A stretch of 64,000 nt of DNA from Xanthomonas melonis (GCF_020783655.1 NZ_JAJGQH010000006.1:1-64000), one strand, 5' to 3'. Positions 1 through 8,681 are shown, counted from the first letter of the stretch. The notes: generated by a model from the letters alone, not told the origin. Numbers and translations: made by a program.

Positions 1-31
1 GAGAAGGTGCCCGAAGGGCGGATGAGGGCGC

Positions 32-1762
32 TTAGTCCTTCGTCACCCGATTGATTTCCGCCAGGCTGGTCACCCCATGCGCAGCCTTCATCAACGCCGA
101 CTGGCGCAAATCGCGGATACCGATCTTCTGCGCCGCCTCGGCGATCTGCATCGCATTACCGCCTTCCAACACGATCGCACCGATCTCGTCGGTCATCGGC
201 ATCACCTGGTAGATGCCGGTACGGCCCTTGTAGCCCTCGGTGCACTCGTCGCAGCCCACCGCCTCGTACAGCTCGATCCCCGCAGCGATCTGCTCGGGCG
301 TAAAGCCTTCGGCCAGCAACGCGTTTTCCGGCAGCGACGACCTGCGCTTGCAGTGGTTGCACAACCGCCGCGCCAGACGCTGCGCGATCACCAGCGTCAC
401 CGAGGAAGTGATGTTGTAGGGCGCAATGCCCATGTTCATCAGACGCGCGATGGTCTGCGGCGCATCGTTGGTATGCAGCGTCGACAGCACCATGTGGCCG
501 GTCTGCGCCGCCTTGATCGCGATCTCGGCCGTCTCCAGGTCGCGGATTTCGCCGACCATGATGATGTCCGGATCCTGGCGCAGGAACGAGCGCAAGGCCG
601 CGGCGAAGGTCATGCCGCGCTTGTTGTTCTGCTGCACCTGGTTGACGCCTGGCAAGCGGATTTCGACCGGATCCTCGGCGGTGGAGATGTTGCGCGTCTC
701 GTCGTTGAGGATGCCCAGCGCCGTATACAACGACACCGTCTTGCCCGAACCAGTCGGCCCGGTCACCAGCACCATCCCGTACGGCTTGTGGATCGCCTCC
801 AGGAACAACTTCTGCTGGTCCGGCTCGTAGCCCAGCTTGTCGATGCCCAGCTTGGCCGCGCTGCCGTCCAGGATACGCAGCACCACCTTCTCGCCGAACA
901 GCGTCGGCAAGGTGCTGACGCGGAAGTCGATCTGCTTGGTCTTGGACAGGTTGAGCTTGATGCGCCCGTCCTGGGGCACCCGCTTCTCCGCGATATCCAG
1001 CTGCGACATCACCTTCAAGCGAGCCGCGATGCGCTGATTCAGCTTCACCGGCGCCTTGGCCACATTCTTGAGCAGCCCATCGATCCGCAACCGCACCCGG
1101 TAATCGTCTTCATAGGGCTCGAAATGGATGTCCGAGGCTCCCCGCCGGATCGCATCCACCAGCACCTTGTTGACGAACTTCACCACCGGCGTGTCGTCGC
1201 CCTTGGCATCGACCCCGGAATCCCCGCCGGCGCCCATGTCCTCGTCCCCGGCCGACACGTCCAGGTCGCCCATGCCCTCATCATCATCCCCGAGAGAAGC
1301 GCCTAGCGAGGCATTACTGGCCTGCCATTGCTCCAGGGTACGACGGATCTGGTCTTCATCAACCAGGATCGGCTCGACCACCAAGTTTGTATGAAATTTG
1401 ATGTCATCCAGCGCGCGCGTCTGCGTCGGGTTGCTCACCCCTACGAACAACCGGTTGCCGCGCTTGAACAGCGGCAGCACCTGATGCTTTTGCAGCAACT
1501 CCTCGCTGACCAGCTTGACCGCGTTTTGGCTAGCATCGAACACCGAAACGTCCATCAACGGCATGCCGAACTCGACTGCGTTGGCCGCTGCAAGTTGCGA
1601 GGCAGATACCAGCTTCTTCTCGGCGAACCACTGCGGCAAAGGAACTTTGGCAGCTGATGCCTGATCCATTGCCATCCTAGCCACACCTTCGTCTATAGCT
1701 CCATCCTGAACAAGACGCCGCGCTATACCAGTAATGCCAACAAGATTAACGGCTACGTTCAT
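32..1762 (-). CDS. pilB: Type IV pilus extension ATPase PilB
   Basis: Hexameric cytoplasmic motor that powers pilin polymerisation at the inner-membrane PilC platform. The 576-residue protein has the usual family length. An N-terminal GspE/PilB (MshEN-like) region is followed by an acidic linker near residue 155-190, then the ATPase core with Walker A GPTGSGKT, a Walker B-type segment MVGEIRD and a C-terminal zinc tetracysteine pair (CNHC and CDEC). It is encoded leftward, downstream of the two pilin genes, while pilC and pilD run the other way. The first 100 or so codons are less GC-rich than the rest, continuing the AT-richer pilin segment. Family assignment is secure. Confidence 0.97.
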   Translation of the reverse strand: MNVAVNLVGITGIARRLVQDGAIDEGVARMAMDQASAAKVPLPQWFAEKKLVSASQLAAANAVEFGMPLMDVSVFDASQNAVKLVSEELLQKHQVLPLFKRGNRLFVGVSNPTQTRALDDIKFHTNLVVEPILVDEDQIRRTLEQWQASNASLGASLGDDDEGMGDLDVSAGDEDMGAGGDSGVDAKGDDTPVVKFVNKVLVDAIRRGASDIHFEPYEDDYRVRLRIDGLLKNVAKAPVKLNQRIAARLKVMSQLDIAEKRVPQDGRIKLNLSKTKQIDFRVSTLPTLFGEKVVLRILDGSAAKLGIDKLGYEPDQQKLFLEAIHKPYGMVLVTGPTGSGKTVSLYTALGILNDETRNISTAEDPVEIRLPGVNQVQQNNKRGMTFAAALRSFLRQDPDIIMVGEIRDLETAEIAIKAAQTGHMVLSTLHTNDAPQTIARLMNMGIAPYNITSSVTLVIAQRLARRLCNHCKRRSSLPENALLAEGFTPEQIAAGIELYEAVGCDECTEGYKGRTGIYQVMPMTDEIGAIVLEGGNAMQIAEAAQKIGIRDLRQSALMKAAHGVTSLAEINRVTKD

Positions 1763-1840
1763 CGCGTTAAATGCTCCGAAGGTGATGGCGTCTATTCGAC
1801 GAACCTAGACGACGCGCTTAGAGGGGCAAGTAAACTTCAC

Positions 1841-2293
1841 TCATTTACAGTGGCCTTGACCATTCCGAAAACCGCGGCGCGGGTCACATATCGTCCCTGT
1901 ATTGGTCCAATCCAGTTGAACACCTATCGATAACGATGGCGTATCAACGATGGTAAGCCGGGTCGCGCCATCGACGGAGGTCGCAGCAGTTGTCGCGCGA
2001 ATCACGCCATCTTGTATCGAAAATGGCGTAGGAATATTTCGAGTTCCCCCAGCTGGAGGCATCGGTACGCCATTTTGCCCCGAACTGCATCCAGTCAACG
2101 ATTGCTGTTCCGTCGCACATAGGCCTATCGCAGTGCGATAAGCCCCCAGCTCCGCCATTGCAGCAGCAGCTCTCGCGCGAGACACGTAGTCGCTATAGAT
2201 AGGAGAAGCCACCGAGGCTAAAATCGCTACAATTGCGACGACAATCATTAGCTCCACAAGCGTGAAGCCTGCAAAATTTTTTTTCAGCCTCAT
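1841..2293 (-). CDS. Second type IV pilin (PilA/FimA-like prepilin)
   Basis: A 150-residue prepilin with a 9-residue basic leader (MRLKKNFAG) cut by PilD before [17 protein letters not shown], which has the invariant Glu5. The hydrophobic N-terminal helix is followed by a globular head with two cysteine pairs; the last (CDPRRGFRNGQGHC) forms the C-terminal D-region. It is clearly paralogous to the neighbouring pilin but the heads differ strongly. It lies between a strong terminator and pilB, so it is probably expressed less than, or separately from, the first pilin. It could be a minor or alternative major pilin. Composition is AT-richer than the chromosome around it. Confidence 0.93.
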   Translation of the reverse strand: MRLKKNFAGFTLVELMIVVAIVAILASVASPIYSDYVSRARAAAAMAELGAYRTAIGLCATEQQSLTGCSSGQNGVPMPPAGGTRNIPTPFSIQDGVIRATTAATSVDGATRLTIVDTPSLSIGVQLDWTNTGTICDPRRGFRNGQGHCK

Positions 2294-2344
2294 CTCGCGC
2301 CTCCCCTACTAGACTTCAGCGCAAAGCCTCCGACTTGCAAAACT

Positions 2345-2376
2345 AAAAGAGCCCTGCCACTTGGCAGGGCTCTTTT
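2345..2376 (-). terminator. Intrinsic terminator between the two pilin genes
   Basis: A near-perfect stem (AGAGCCCTGCC paired with GGCAGGGCTCT, small loop ACTT) is flanked by A-runs on the left and T-runs on the right, so it can work in both directions. It lies just after the stop codon of the leftward pilin at 2395-2844 and before the second pilin, so it should limit read-through into the second pilin and pilB. Confidence 0.88.
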
Positions 2377-2394
2377 TTCTATCCAATTACACAA

Positions 2395-2844
2395 TTACGG
2401 GCAGCCGCCCTGACCTGGCTTGAAGCCGCGAGTAGCATTGCAAGAAGTACCCGAATTTTCCCAGGTGATGACGCCGGCATTCGCGGTCGGGGTCAGAACA
2501 TACGTCAGGTTTGCTCCACCGCTCGATGCAGTGGCCCCAGTCGTCGCAGTGACCACACCATCGGCAATGCTGGTGATGTTGGTAACGTTCTTGGTACGGG
2601 GAAATGCGGCAGCAGTAATGGCTGGAATACCATTGGTACCGGCATTGCAACCGGTCGCAGTCTGCGTTTCGGCAATGCAGGACGAAATCGCGGTCTTGTA
2701 GCCAGCGAGTTCAGCAGCGGCGCCGGATGCACGCGTGCGCGAGACATAGTCCTGATATTGCGGAATCGCGATTGCAGCGAGAATAGCGATGATTGCCACC
2801 ACGATCATCAATTCGATCAGCGTAAAGCCTTGTTGCTTCTTCAT
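2395..2844 (-). CDS. pilA: Major type IV pilin PilA
   Basis: A 149-residue prepilin: leader MKKQQG, then [17 protein letters not shown] with Glu5, a hydrophobic alpha-1 helix and a globular head with cysteines in [11 protein letters not shown] and the C-terminal [14 protein letters not shown] loop. PilD would cleave and N-methylate Phe1. It is preceded by a sigma-54-type promoter and followed by a strong terminator, the usual layout for a highly expressed monocistronic major pilin. The start has a purine-rich upstream stretch (reading TCTGGGGATCTTGAA on the coding strand). It probably builds the fibre used for adhesion and twitching. Confidence 0.95.
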   Translation of the reverse strand: MKKQQGFTLIELMIVVAIIAILAAIAIPQYQDYVSRTRASGAAAELAGYKTAISSCIAETQTATGCNAGTNGIPAITAAAFPRTKNVTNITSIADGVVTATTGATASSGGANLTYVLTPTANAGVITWENSGTSCNATRGFKPGQGGCP

Positions 2845-3155
2845 TTCAAGATCCCCAGAGTGAGTTAGACCGAGCAGCCAGATAAGCTAGACGGGCGTGC
2901 TGCAAATAGGCTTAAGCAGATTTCGTGCCAAGAATAGAACCAGCTCTTTGCATGCCGCGGGGCAATGATGAACCAACCGTGAGACCGAAGGAAGAAGCCG
3001 TGTTGCCAATTGAGACGCCGTCATCGCCCTGACGCACTAGGTCACTTTGTACCAAACGAAGTCACAAACCTTCTTCTGCAACCGGACGCGCCAGCTGCCT
3101 CCAAAAACGCTACCATAGACAGCATTCTGGCCTGGGGATGGCTAAGGGGAAATAC
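2845..3155. other. Divergent pilA/pilC intergenic region
   Basis: About 310 bases between the start codons of pilA (leftward) and pilC (rightward). It holds the sigma-54-type pilA promoter at 2915-2930 and the pilC ribosome-binding site. I see no additional gene or clear rightward promoter. Confidence 0.7.
2915..2930 (-). promoter_or_regulatory. Sigma-54 (RpoN) -24/-12 promoter of pilA
   Basis: The leftward strand reads TGGCACGAAATCTGCT. It has GG and GC separated by exactly ten bases and differs from the TGGCACG-N4-TTGCW consensus at one position. It lies about 70 bases upstream of the pilA start codon. RpoN control of pilA through PilRS is well established in related bacteria; its use here is inferred. 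Confidence 0.8.
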
Positions 3156-4415
3156 ATGTCGGCAATGCAGTCAGTCGCCAAGAAGACACAGCCTGGACAA
3201 CGCAGCGTCCTGCTACAAACGTTTGTTTGGGAAGGGACAGACAAACGCGGCGTGAAGATGAAAGGGGAACAGACCGCAAGGAACGTGAACTTGCTTCGAG
3301 CTGAGCTTCGACGGCAAGGCATTACGCCAATAGTCGTGAAGCCCAAGCCCAAGCCCCTGTTTGGAGCTGCAGGCAAGAAGGTCACCCCTAAGGATATTGC
3401 ATTCTTCAGTCGACAGATGGCCACCATGATGAAGTCTGGTGTGCCCATCGTAAGCGCGCTGGAGATAATAGGGGAGGGCCACAAAAATCCTCGAATGAAG
3501 CAGATGATCGGCCAAGTTAGAGGCGATATTGAAGGAGGGTCATCACTTTACGAAGCCATTAGCAAGCACCCAGTGCAGTTCGATGAGCTCTATAGAAATC
3601 TCGTTCGCGCGGGTGAAGGTGCAGGCGTTCTTGAGACCGTGCTCGATACTGTTGCAACGTACAAGGAAAATATCGAAGCACTGAAAGGAAAGATCAAGAA
3701 AGCACTCTTTTACCCAGCGATGGTTATCGCGGTTGCGTTGATCGTTAGTGCAATCCTTTTGATTTTCGTTGTCCCACAGTTTGAAGAAGTATTCAAGGGC
3801 TTTGGAGCGGAACTGCCTGCCTTTACCCAGTTGATTGTGTCAGCATCTCGTTTCATGGTGAGCTATTGGTTGCCAATGCTCTTCTTGACGATTGGCTCGA
3901 TAGGCGGCTTCATTTTTGCCTATAAACGATCACCGCGAATGCAGCATGGAATGGACCGACTGGTATTGCGCATACCAGTGATTGGCCAGATCATGCACAA
4001 TAGTTCCATTGCCCGTTTTTCTCGTACGACAGCTGTAACCTTTAGGGCAGGCGTGCCGCTAGTAGAAGCACTTGGGATAGTGGCAGGCGCAACGGGCAAC
4101 AAGGTTTATGAAGAAGCAGTCCTTAGAATGCGTGATGATGTGGCAGTAGGGTATCCTGTCAATACCGCAATGAAACAAGTAAATATCTTCCCGCAGATGG
4201 TGATACAGATGACCGCAATTGGCGAGGAAGCAGGCGCCCTGGATTCCATGCTCTTCAAGGTTGCAGAGTATTTCGAACAAGAAGTGAACAACGCCGTAGA
4301 TGCTCTTAGCAGCCTATTGGAACCGATGATCATGGTTTTTATTGGCACGGTTGTCGGCGGCATGGTTATTGGCATGTACCTACCCATTTTCAAACTCGCT
4401 TCGGTGGTTGGATAA
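3156..4415 (+). CDS. pilC: Type IV pilus inner-membrane platform protein PilC
   Basis: Polytopic platform protein on which PilB and PilT act. It contains two GspF-type repeats (about residues 70-195 and 275-400) and three hydrophobic segments, including the C-terminal one ending in IGMYLPIFKLASVVG. An ATG at 3138 would add six residues, but AAGGGGA sits about six bases before the ATG at 3156, so that start (MSAMQSVAKK, 419 residues) is preferred. It is followed by pilD after six bases, forming a pilC-pilD-coaE run. Its codon use is much more AT-rich than pilD: 24 of 60 bases at 3661-3720 are G or C, against 42 of 60 at 4501-4560. Confidence 0.95.
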   Translation: MSAMQSVAKKTQPGQRSVLLQTFVWEGTDKRGVKMKGEQTARNVNLLRAELRRQGITPIVVKPKPKPLFGAAGKKVTPKDIAFFSRQMATMMKSGVPIVSALEIIGEGHKNPRMKQMIGQVRGDIEGGSSLYEAISKHPVQFDELYRNLVRAGEGAGVLETVLDTVATYKENIEALKGKIKKALFYPAMVIAVALIVSAILLIFVVPQFEEVFKGFGAELPAFTQLIVSASRFMVSYWLPMLFLTIGSIGGFIFAYKRSPRMQHGMDRLVLRIPVIGQIMHNSSIARFSRTTAVTFRAGVPLVEALGIVAGATGNKVYEEAVLRMRDDVAVGYPVNTAMKQVNIFPQMVIQMTAIGEEAGALDSMLFKVAEYFEQEVNNAVDALSSLLEPMIMVFIGTVVGGMVIGMYLPIFKLASVVG

Positions 4416-4421
4416 GACGTA

Positions 4422-5285
4422 ATGGCATTTCTCGACCAGCATCCCGGTCTCGGCTTTCCTGCCGCGGCCGGACTGGGACTGCTGATTGGCAGCTTCCTGA
4501 ACGTGGTGATCCTGCGCTTGCCCAAGCGCATGGAGTGGCAGTGGCGGCGCGATGCGCGCGAGATCCTGGAGCTGCCGGACATCTATGAGCCGCCGCCGCC
4601 GGGGATCGTGGTGGAGCCCTCGCACGACCCGGTGACAGGCGACAAGCTCAAGTGGTGGGAGAACATTCCGGTCCTGAGCTGGGTGATGCTGCGCGGCAAG
4701 TCGCGCTACAGCGGCCAGCCGATCTCCATCCAGTATCCGCTGGTTGAGCTACTCACGGCCTTCCTGTGCGTGGCCAGCGTCTGGCGTTTCGGCTTCGGCT
4801 GGCAGGGCTTTGGCGCGATCGTGCTGAGCTGTTTCCTGGTAGCGATGTCGGGCATCGACCTGCGCCACAAGCTGTTGCCGGACCAGTTGACCTTGCCGCT
4901 GATGTGGCTGGGCCTGGTCGGCTCGATGGACAACCTCTACATGCCTGCCAAGCCCGCCTTACTGGGCGCGGCGGTCGGCTATGTCTCGCTGTGGACGGTG
5001 TGGTGGCTGTTTAAGCAGCTCACCGGCAAGGAAGGCATGGGCCACGGCGACTTCAAGCTGCTGGCCGCGCTCGGGGCCTGGTGCGGCTTGAAAGGCATCC
5101 TGCCGATCATCCTGATCTCTTCACTGGTCGGCGCCATCCTGGGCTCGATCTGGCTGGTGGCCAAGGGCCGCGACCGCGCCACCCCGATCCCATTCGGCCC
5201 CTACCTGGCCATCGCCGGCTGGGTGGTGTTCTTCTGGGGCAACGATCTGGTGAACGGCTACCTGCAGTTCGCAGGCCTGCGCTGA
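4422..5285 (+). CDS. pilD: Type IV prepilin peptidase/N-methyltransferase PilD (XpsO-like), cysteine-less
   Basis: Membrane aspartyl protease that cuts prepilins and pseudopilins and methylates the new N-terminus. The 287-residue protein has the N-terminal SFLNVVILRLP segment, a cytoplasmic loop ending WWENIPVLSW, and the two catalytic aspartates in GIDLRHKLLP and GMGHGDFKLLAALG, followed by several membrane segments. The four zinc-binding cysteines usual in this loop are absent: the matching places read EPSHDP and GKSRYSG. I recall the same feature in Xanthomonas XpsO. The enzyme probably serves both the pili and the Xps type II secretion system. GC content jumps sharply upward at its start. 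Confidence 0.95.
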   Translation: MAFLDQHPGLGFPAAAGLGLLIGSFLNVVILRLPKRMEWQWRRDAREILELPDIYEPPPPGIVVEPSHDPVTGDKLKWWENIPVLSWVMLRGKSRYSGQPISIQYPLVELLTAFLCVASVWRFGFGWQGFGAIVLSCFLVAMSGIDLRHKLLPDQLTLPLMWLGLVGSMDNLYMPAKPALLGAAVGYVSLWTVWWLFKQLTGKEGMGHGDFKLLAALGAWCGLKGILPIILISSLVGAILGSIWLVAKGRDRATPIPFGPYLAIAGWVVFFWGNDLVNGYLQFAGLR

Positions 5286-5298
5286 CCGGGGCACGGCG

Positions 5299-5904
5299 AT
5301 GAGCGACTTCATCGTCGGCCTCACTGGTGGCATCGCCTCCGGCAAGAGCGCCCTTGCCGCCGAGTTCGAGAAGCTGGGTGTACCGGTCATCGATGCCGAT
5401 GCGGTTGCGCGGCACGTCGTCATGCCGGGTCCTGTTCTCGATTGCATCATCGACTACTTTGGACCAGGCATCTTGCTGCCGGATGGCACGCTGGACCGCT
5501 CCGCCCTGCGCAACATTGTTTTCGCAGATCTGACGCAACGCAAAGCGCTCGAAGCAATTACGCATCCGGCTATCCGTGCAGAGTTGCAGCGCGCGGCACA
5601 GGCGGCTGAAGGTCCTTATGCCATCGTTGCGATCCCTTTGCTCACCGAGGCGGGTGGCCGCGCAGCCTATCCCTGGTTGGATCGCGTTCTGGTGATCGAT
5701 GCACCAGTCGAACTGCAACATGCACGACTAATGCGCCGCGATGGCAGCACGCCGGAATTGGCGGATCAGATGATCGCTGCGCAGGCGTCCCGCGAGCAGC
5801 GTCTTGCGCTGGCGGACGACGTCGTGGTCAACGATGGCCAGCCGGCACATCTAATTCGAGCGGCGCACGAGCTCGACGCGCGTTATCGCCAGCGCACGAA
5901 TTAG
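5299..5904 (+). CDS. coaE: Dephospho-CoA kinase CoaE
   Basis: Catalyses the last step of coenzyme A synthesis, phosphorylating the 3'-hydroxyl of dephospho-CoA. The 201-residue sequence opens with the P-loop GLTGGIASGKSA, continues with the substrate segment VIDADAVARHVV, and ends with the usual Ala/Arg-rich helix. Length matches the family. It follows pilD by 13 bases, a linkage found in many gammaproteobacteria, and is probably co-transcribed with it. Confidence 0.96.
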   Translation: MSDFIVGLTGGIASGKSALAAEFEKLGVPVIDADAVARHVVMPGPVLDCIIDYFGPGILLPDGTLDRSALRNIVFADLTQRKALEAITHPAIRAELQRAAQAAEGPYAIVAIPLLTEAGGRAAYPWLDRVLVIDAPVELQHARLMRRDGSTPELADQMIAAQASREQRLALADDVVVNDGQPAHLIRAAHELDARYRQRTN

Positions 5905-5973
5905 CGCGTCATTCCTGCAATTCCGCACACCCTACCGACGGGAGCGGAAAACATGACAGGTCGCAAAGACGAC

Positions 5974-7308
5974 CTAGCGATGAAAGGCCAGTGTCGCGAT
6001 GACGCCGCGCTCCTGGCCTGGCCGCACGCTCACGCGCCAGCCATACAGGTCGCACAGCCGGCTGACGATGGACAGGCCGATGCCGCCGCCTTGCGAGTGG
6101 CCGGCGTGGGTGCCGCGGTAGCCGCGCTGGAACAGTTTGGCGGCGTCTTCTTCGCTCAGGCCGGGGCCGGAGTCGATGACTTCCACCGCATCGCCGAGCA
6201 CGCGCACGCGCACCTGGCCGTCCTGGGTGTATTTGACGGCGTTGCCGATCAGGTTGCCGAGCGCGACCGACAAGGCGGATTCGGGCGCGTCGATCACCAG
6301 GTCGCGGCCGCCCTCCAGCAGCAGCTCCAGCGGTTTTCCGCCGAGTTGGGCGCGGTGCGAGTCGATCAGTTGTTCGGCCACCTTGGCCACATTGCTGCTG
6401 CCCTGCCCGCGTTCGTTGCGCGAGAGCAGCAGCAGCGAGCCGATCAGGTCGCTGCATTGCTGTTCGGCGCGCTGGATGCGCTGCAGCCGTTGCAGCACCT
6501 TCTCATCCAGATTGGGCTTGGTCAGCAGCAACTCGGTGGCACCGCGAATCACCGCCAGTGGCGTGCGCAGTTCGTGGCTGACGTCGGCGTTGAATTCGCG
6601 GTCGCGCTGCACCACTTCGGTCAGGCGTGCGGAATAGTCGTCCAGCGCTTCGGCGAGCTGGCCCACCTCGTCGTCCGGGAAGTGCGCGGCCAGCGGCTTG
6701 GGCTCGCTGGTACCGCCGCGGTAGGCACGCAGGCGCGCAGCCAGGTCCGACACCGGGCGCATCACCTTGGAGGCGGACCACCAGCCGATCAACAGTGAAA
6801 ACCCGCTGAACACCAGTACCGACAGCATCAAGGTGCGCTTGAGCTGGATCTCGCCCTTGAGCGTCTGGGTCATGTCGTAGGCGAGGAAGAACCACTCGCT
6901 GGGCGTCTTGCGCACCGCCAGTTTGTACGAGTACGCATTGCCGTTTTCGTCCACGCCGGAAATGGTGTGGATGCCATCGGGGAACTGGTACCACTCCGGC
7001 TGCTCCAGGCGCAGCGCTTCGAACTTGTCGCTCTTGACCACGCGCCCGCGCATCTGTTGCACGGGCAGGTCGGGGTTGCGCATCGGATCGGAATAGAACC
7101 GCTGCGCGAACGCGTCGATGTTGCGGTTCATCACGTCTTCGACCAACTGGTTTTCCACGCGCGAGCGCGCCCAGTTGGTGGCAAAGGCGAACAGGGTCGT
7201 CAGGCAGAAGCCCAGCAACACGAACGACAGGATGATGCGGCTGCGCAGTCGCCGCCGGTAGCGGCCACGCCGGCGGGCGGGCCGCGGTCCGCTGGCACTC
7301 TCAGGCAT
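5974..7308 (-). CDS. colS: Sensor histidine kinase, ColS-like
   Basis: Inner-membrane sensor. From the preferred start at 7308 (MPESASG, overlapping the regulator stop by eight bases as ATGCCTGA) it has 444 residues; a start at 7338 would add ten. Order: Arg-rich N-tail, membrane segment about 23-43, periplasmic domain about 45-155, second membrane segment about 160-180, HAMP, HisKA with DVSHELRTPLA, and HATPase with NLIGNAVKYT. The periplasmic domain contains EQPE (102-105), fitting the ExxE iron/zinc-binding motif reported for Pseudomonas ColS. The ColS name rests on the regulator sequence, this motif and the linked position, so it is likely but not certain. Confidence 0.85.
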   Translation of the reverse strand: MPESASGPRPARRRGRYRRRLRSRIILSFVLLGFCLTTLFAFATNWARSRVENQLVEDVMNRNIDAFAQRFYSDPMRNPDLPVQQMRGRVVKSDKFEALRLEQPEWYQFPDGIHTISGVDENGNAYSYKLAVRKTPSEWFFLAYDMTQTLKGEIQLKRTLMLSVLVFSGFSLLIGWWSASKVMRPVSDLAARLRAYRGGTSEPKPLAAHFPDDEVGQLAEALDDYSARLTEVVQRDREFNADVSHELRTPLAVIRGATELLLTKPNLDEKVLQRLQRIQRAEQQCSDLIGSLLLLSRNERGQGSSNVAKVAEQLIDSHRAQLGGKPLELLLEGGRDLVIDAPESALSVALGNLIGNAVKYTQDGQVRVRVLGDAVEVIDSGPGLSEEDAAKLFQRGYRGTHAGHSQGGGIGLSIVSRLCDLYGWRVSVRPGQERGVIATLAFHR

Positions 7309-7978
7309 CGGGCGAAGCGATGCGGTAGCCGATGCCATGGCGGGTCTGGATCATCGGTACATCGAACGGCTTGTCCACCACCGCGCGCAGGCCGTGAATA
7401 TGCACGCGCAGCGAGTCCGAATCGGGGAGCTCTTCGCCCCACACGCGGGTTTCCAGCTCCTGGCGCGTCACCACGGCGGGCGAGGCTTCCATCAGCGCCT
7501 GCAGGATCTTCAACGCAGTGGGATTGAGTTGCAGCAGCTTGCCACGGCGGCGCACTTCCAGTGTGTCCAGGTTGTACTCAAGATCGCCGGTTTCGAGCAC
7601 GCGGGTGTGCACGCCCTTGCCGCGACGCGACAGCGCGTTGAGGCGTACTTCCACTTCCTGCAACGCGAACGGCTTGATCAGATAGTCGTCGGCACCAGAG
7701 TCGAAGCCGGCCAGCTTGTTGTCCAGCGAGTCGCGCGCGGTGAGCATCAGCACCGGGGTTTGCTTGCGCGCTTCGTTGCGCAGCTTGCGACAGACTTCGA
7801 TGCCGTCCATGCCGGGCAGGTTGAGGTCGAGCACGATGGCGTCGAACTCGTGCACCACCGCCAGGTGTAGGCCAGTGACGCCATCGGCGGCGAAATCCAC
7901 CGTATGGCCGCGGTCTTCGAGGTAATCCCCCAGGTTGGCGGCAATGTCGCTATTGTCTTCGATTACTAGAATTCGCAC
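7301..7978 (-). CDS. colR: OmpR-family response regulator, ColR-like
   Basis: A 225-residue regulator with an N-terminal receiver domain (acidic pocket EDN, phospho-acceptor Asp in IVLDLNLPG, Lys in LIKPF) and a C-terminal winged-helix DNA-binding domain with RVHIHGLRAVVDKPF. The receiver strongly resembles ColR (MRILVIEDN at the start, then DSLDNKLAGFDSGADDYL). ColR controls outer-membrane and lipopolysaccharide-related genes and metal tolerance in Pseudomonas, and virulence in Xanthomonas; its targets here are not visible. It is the first gene of the kinase operon, and its stop overlaps the kinase start. Confidence 0.87.
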   Translation of the reverse strand: MRILVIEDNSDIAANLGDYLEDRGHTVDFAADGVTGLHLAVVHEFDAIVLDLNLPGMDGIEVCRKLRNEARKQTPVLMLTARDSLDNKLAGFDSGADDYLIKPFALQEVEVRLNALSRRGKGVHTRVLETGDLEYNLDTLEVRRRGKLLQLNPTALKILQALMEASPAVVTRQELETRVWGEELPDSDSLRVHIHGLRAVVDKPFDVPMIQTRHGIGYRIASPDA

Positions 7979-7996
7979 TGGAACCTCGTTGTTGAG

Positions 7997-8461
7997 TCAG
8001 TTACCCGACTGCATTCGCACGTTCTGGCGTTGCAGCCGCGTCAATTCGTTTTTGTCGCCGTCTCGCAGCCGGCGCCGCTCGGCAGCCGTCATGCATTGCG
8101 TGGTGGAGAGATGCGAGCCCACTGCGCGAACGCGTTGACAGACCATCCGACTGTCTTCGCCAGCCTTGGTCAACAGCGCATTGACCACTTCCTGGTCATT
8201 GAACACTGCGACGCTTGACTCGGGCGTGAGTTGCGCCGGGTCGGGACTGGCCTGCAGCGTGGCCTGCATTCGCCCGAGGGCGGCCAGCACCTTGGCGCGG
8301 TCCTCGGGCCCGATCTCGGCATAGGTGTCGCCCGAGTTCAGGTCGCGGCGCACCTGTTCGGCCTGCTCGGCGAACGGCCGCTTGGCCTTGAGATCCACCA
8401 TGGTCTTGGTGGCGGCAAAGGCCGGCAACGCCAGGAACAGCAGCAGCAGAGGTCCCTTCAT
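7997..8461 (-). CDS. Small secreted protein of unknown function
   Basis: A 154-residue protein with a clear signal peptide (MKGPLLLLFLALPAFA). The mature part is charged and mostly helical, with a single Cys pair (MVCQR and TTQCM). The ribosome-binding site AAAGGAA lies eight bases before the start. It lies 18 bases upstream of colR in the same direction, so it probably shares a transcript with the two-component genes. I do not recognise a named domain. It is likely periplasmic. Confidence 0.75.
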   Translation of the reverse strand: MKGPLLLLFLALPAFAATKTMVDLKAKRPFAEQAEQVRRDLNSGDTYAEIGPEDRAKVLAALGRMQATLQASPDPAQLTPESSVAVFNDQEVVNALLTKAGEDSRMVCQRVRAVGSHLSTTQCMTAAERRRLRDGDKNELTRLQRQNVRMQSGN

Positions 8462-8539
8462 GATTTTCCTTTGCGTTCCATACCCGACGATTGCTGAAAT
8501 GTAGACCTGAACACGGCAACCAACAAGCCGTCACAAAAA

Positions 8540-8568
8540 GGCCCGGGCGCCTGTGGGACACCCGGGCC
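8540..8568 (-). terminator. Intrinsic terminator downstream of the RimK-like gene
   Basis: GGCCCGGG and CCCGGGCC form an 8-bp GC stem around a 13-base loop. On the leftward strand the stem is followed by TTTTT. This fits termination of the leftward ATP-grasp gene that ends at 8682. Confidence 0.75.
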
Positions 8569-8681
8569 AAACGTTCTTCCCGATCACCGTCACTGCCGAG
8601 AGCGGAGCTACGGTCGGCAGAGGCTAGCGGTCCAGAGATTATTTTTTTGTTAATTTTTCGGTAAGGCATGCAGTCGGCCGA

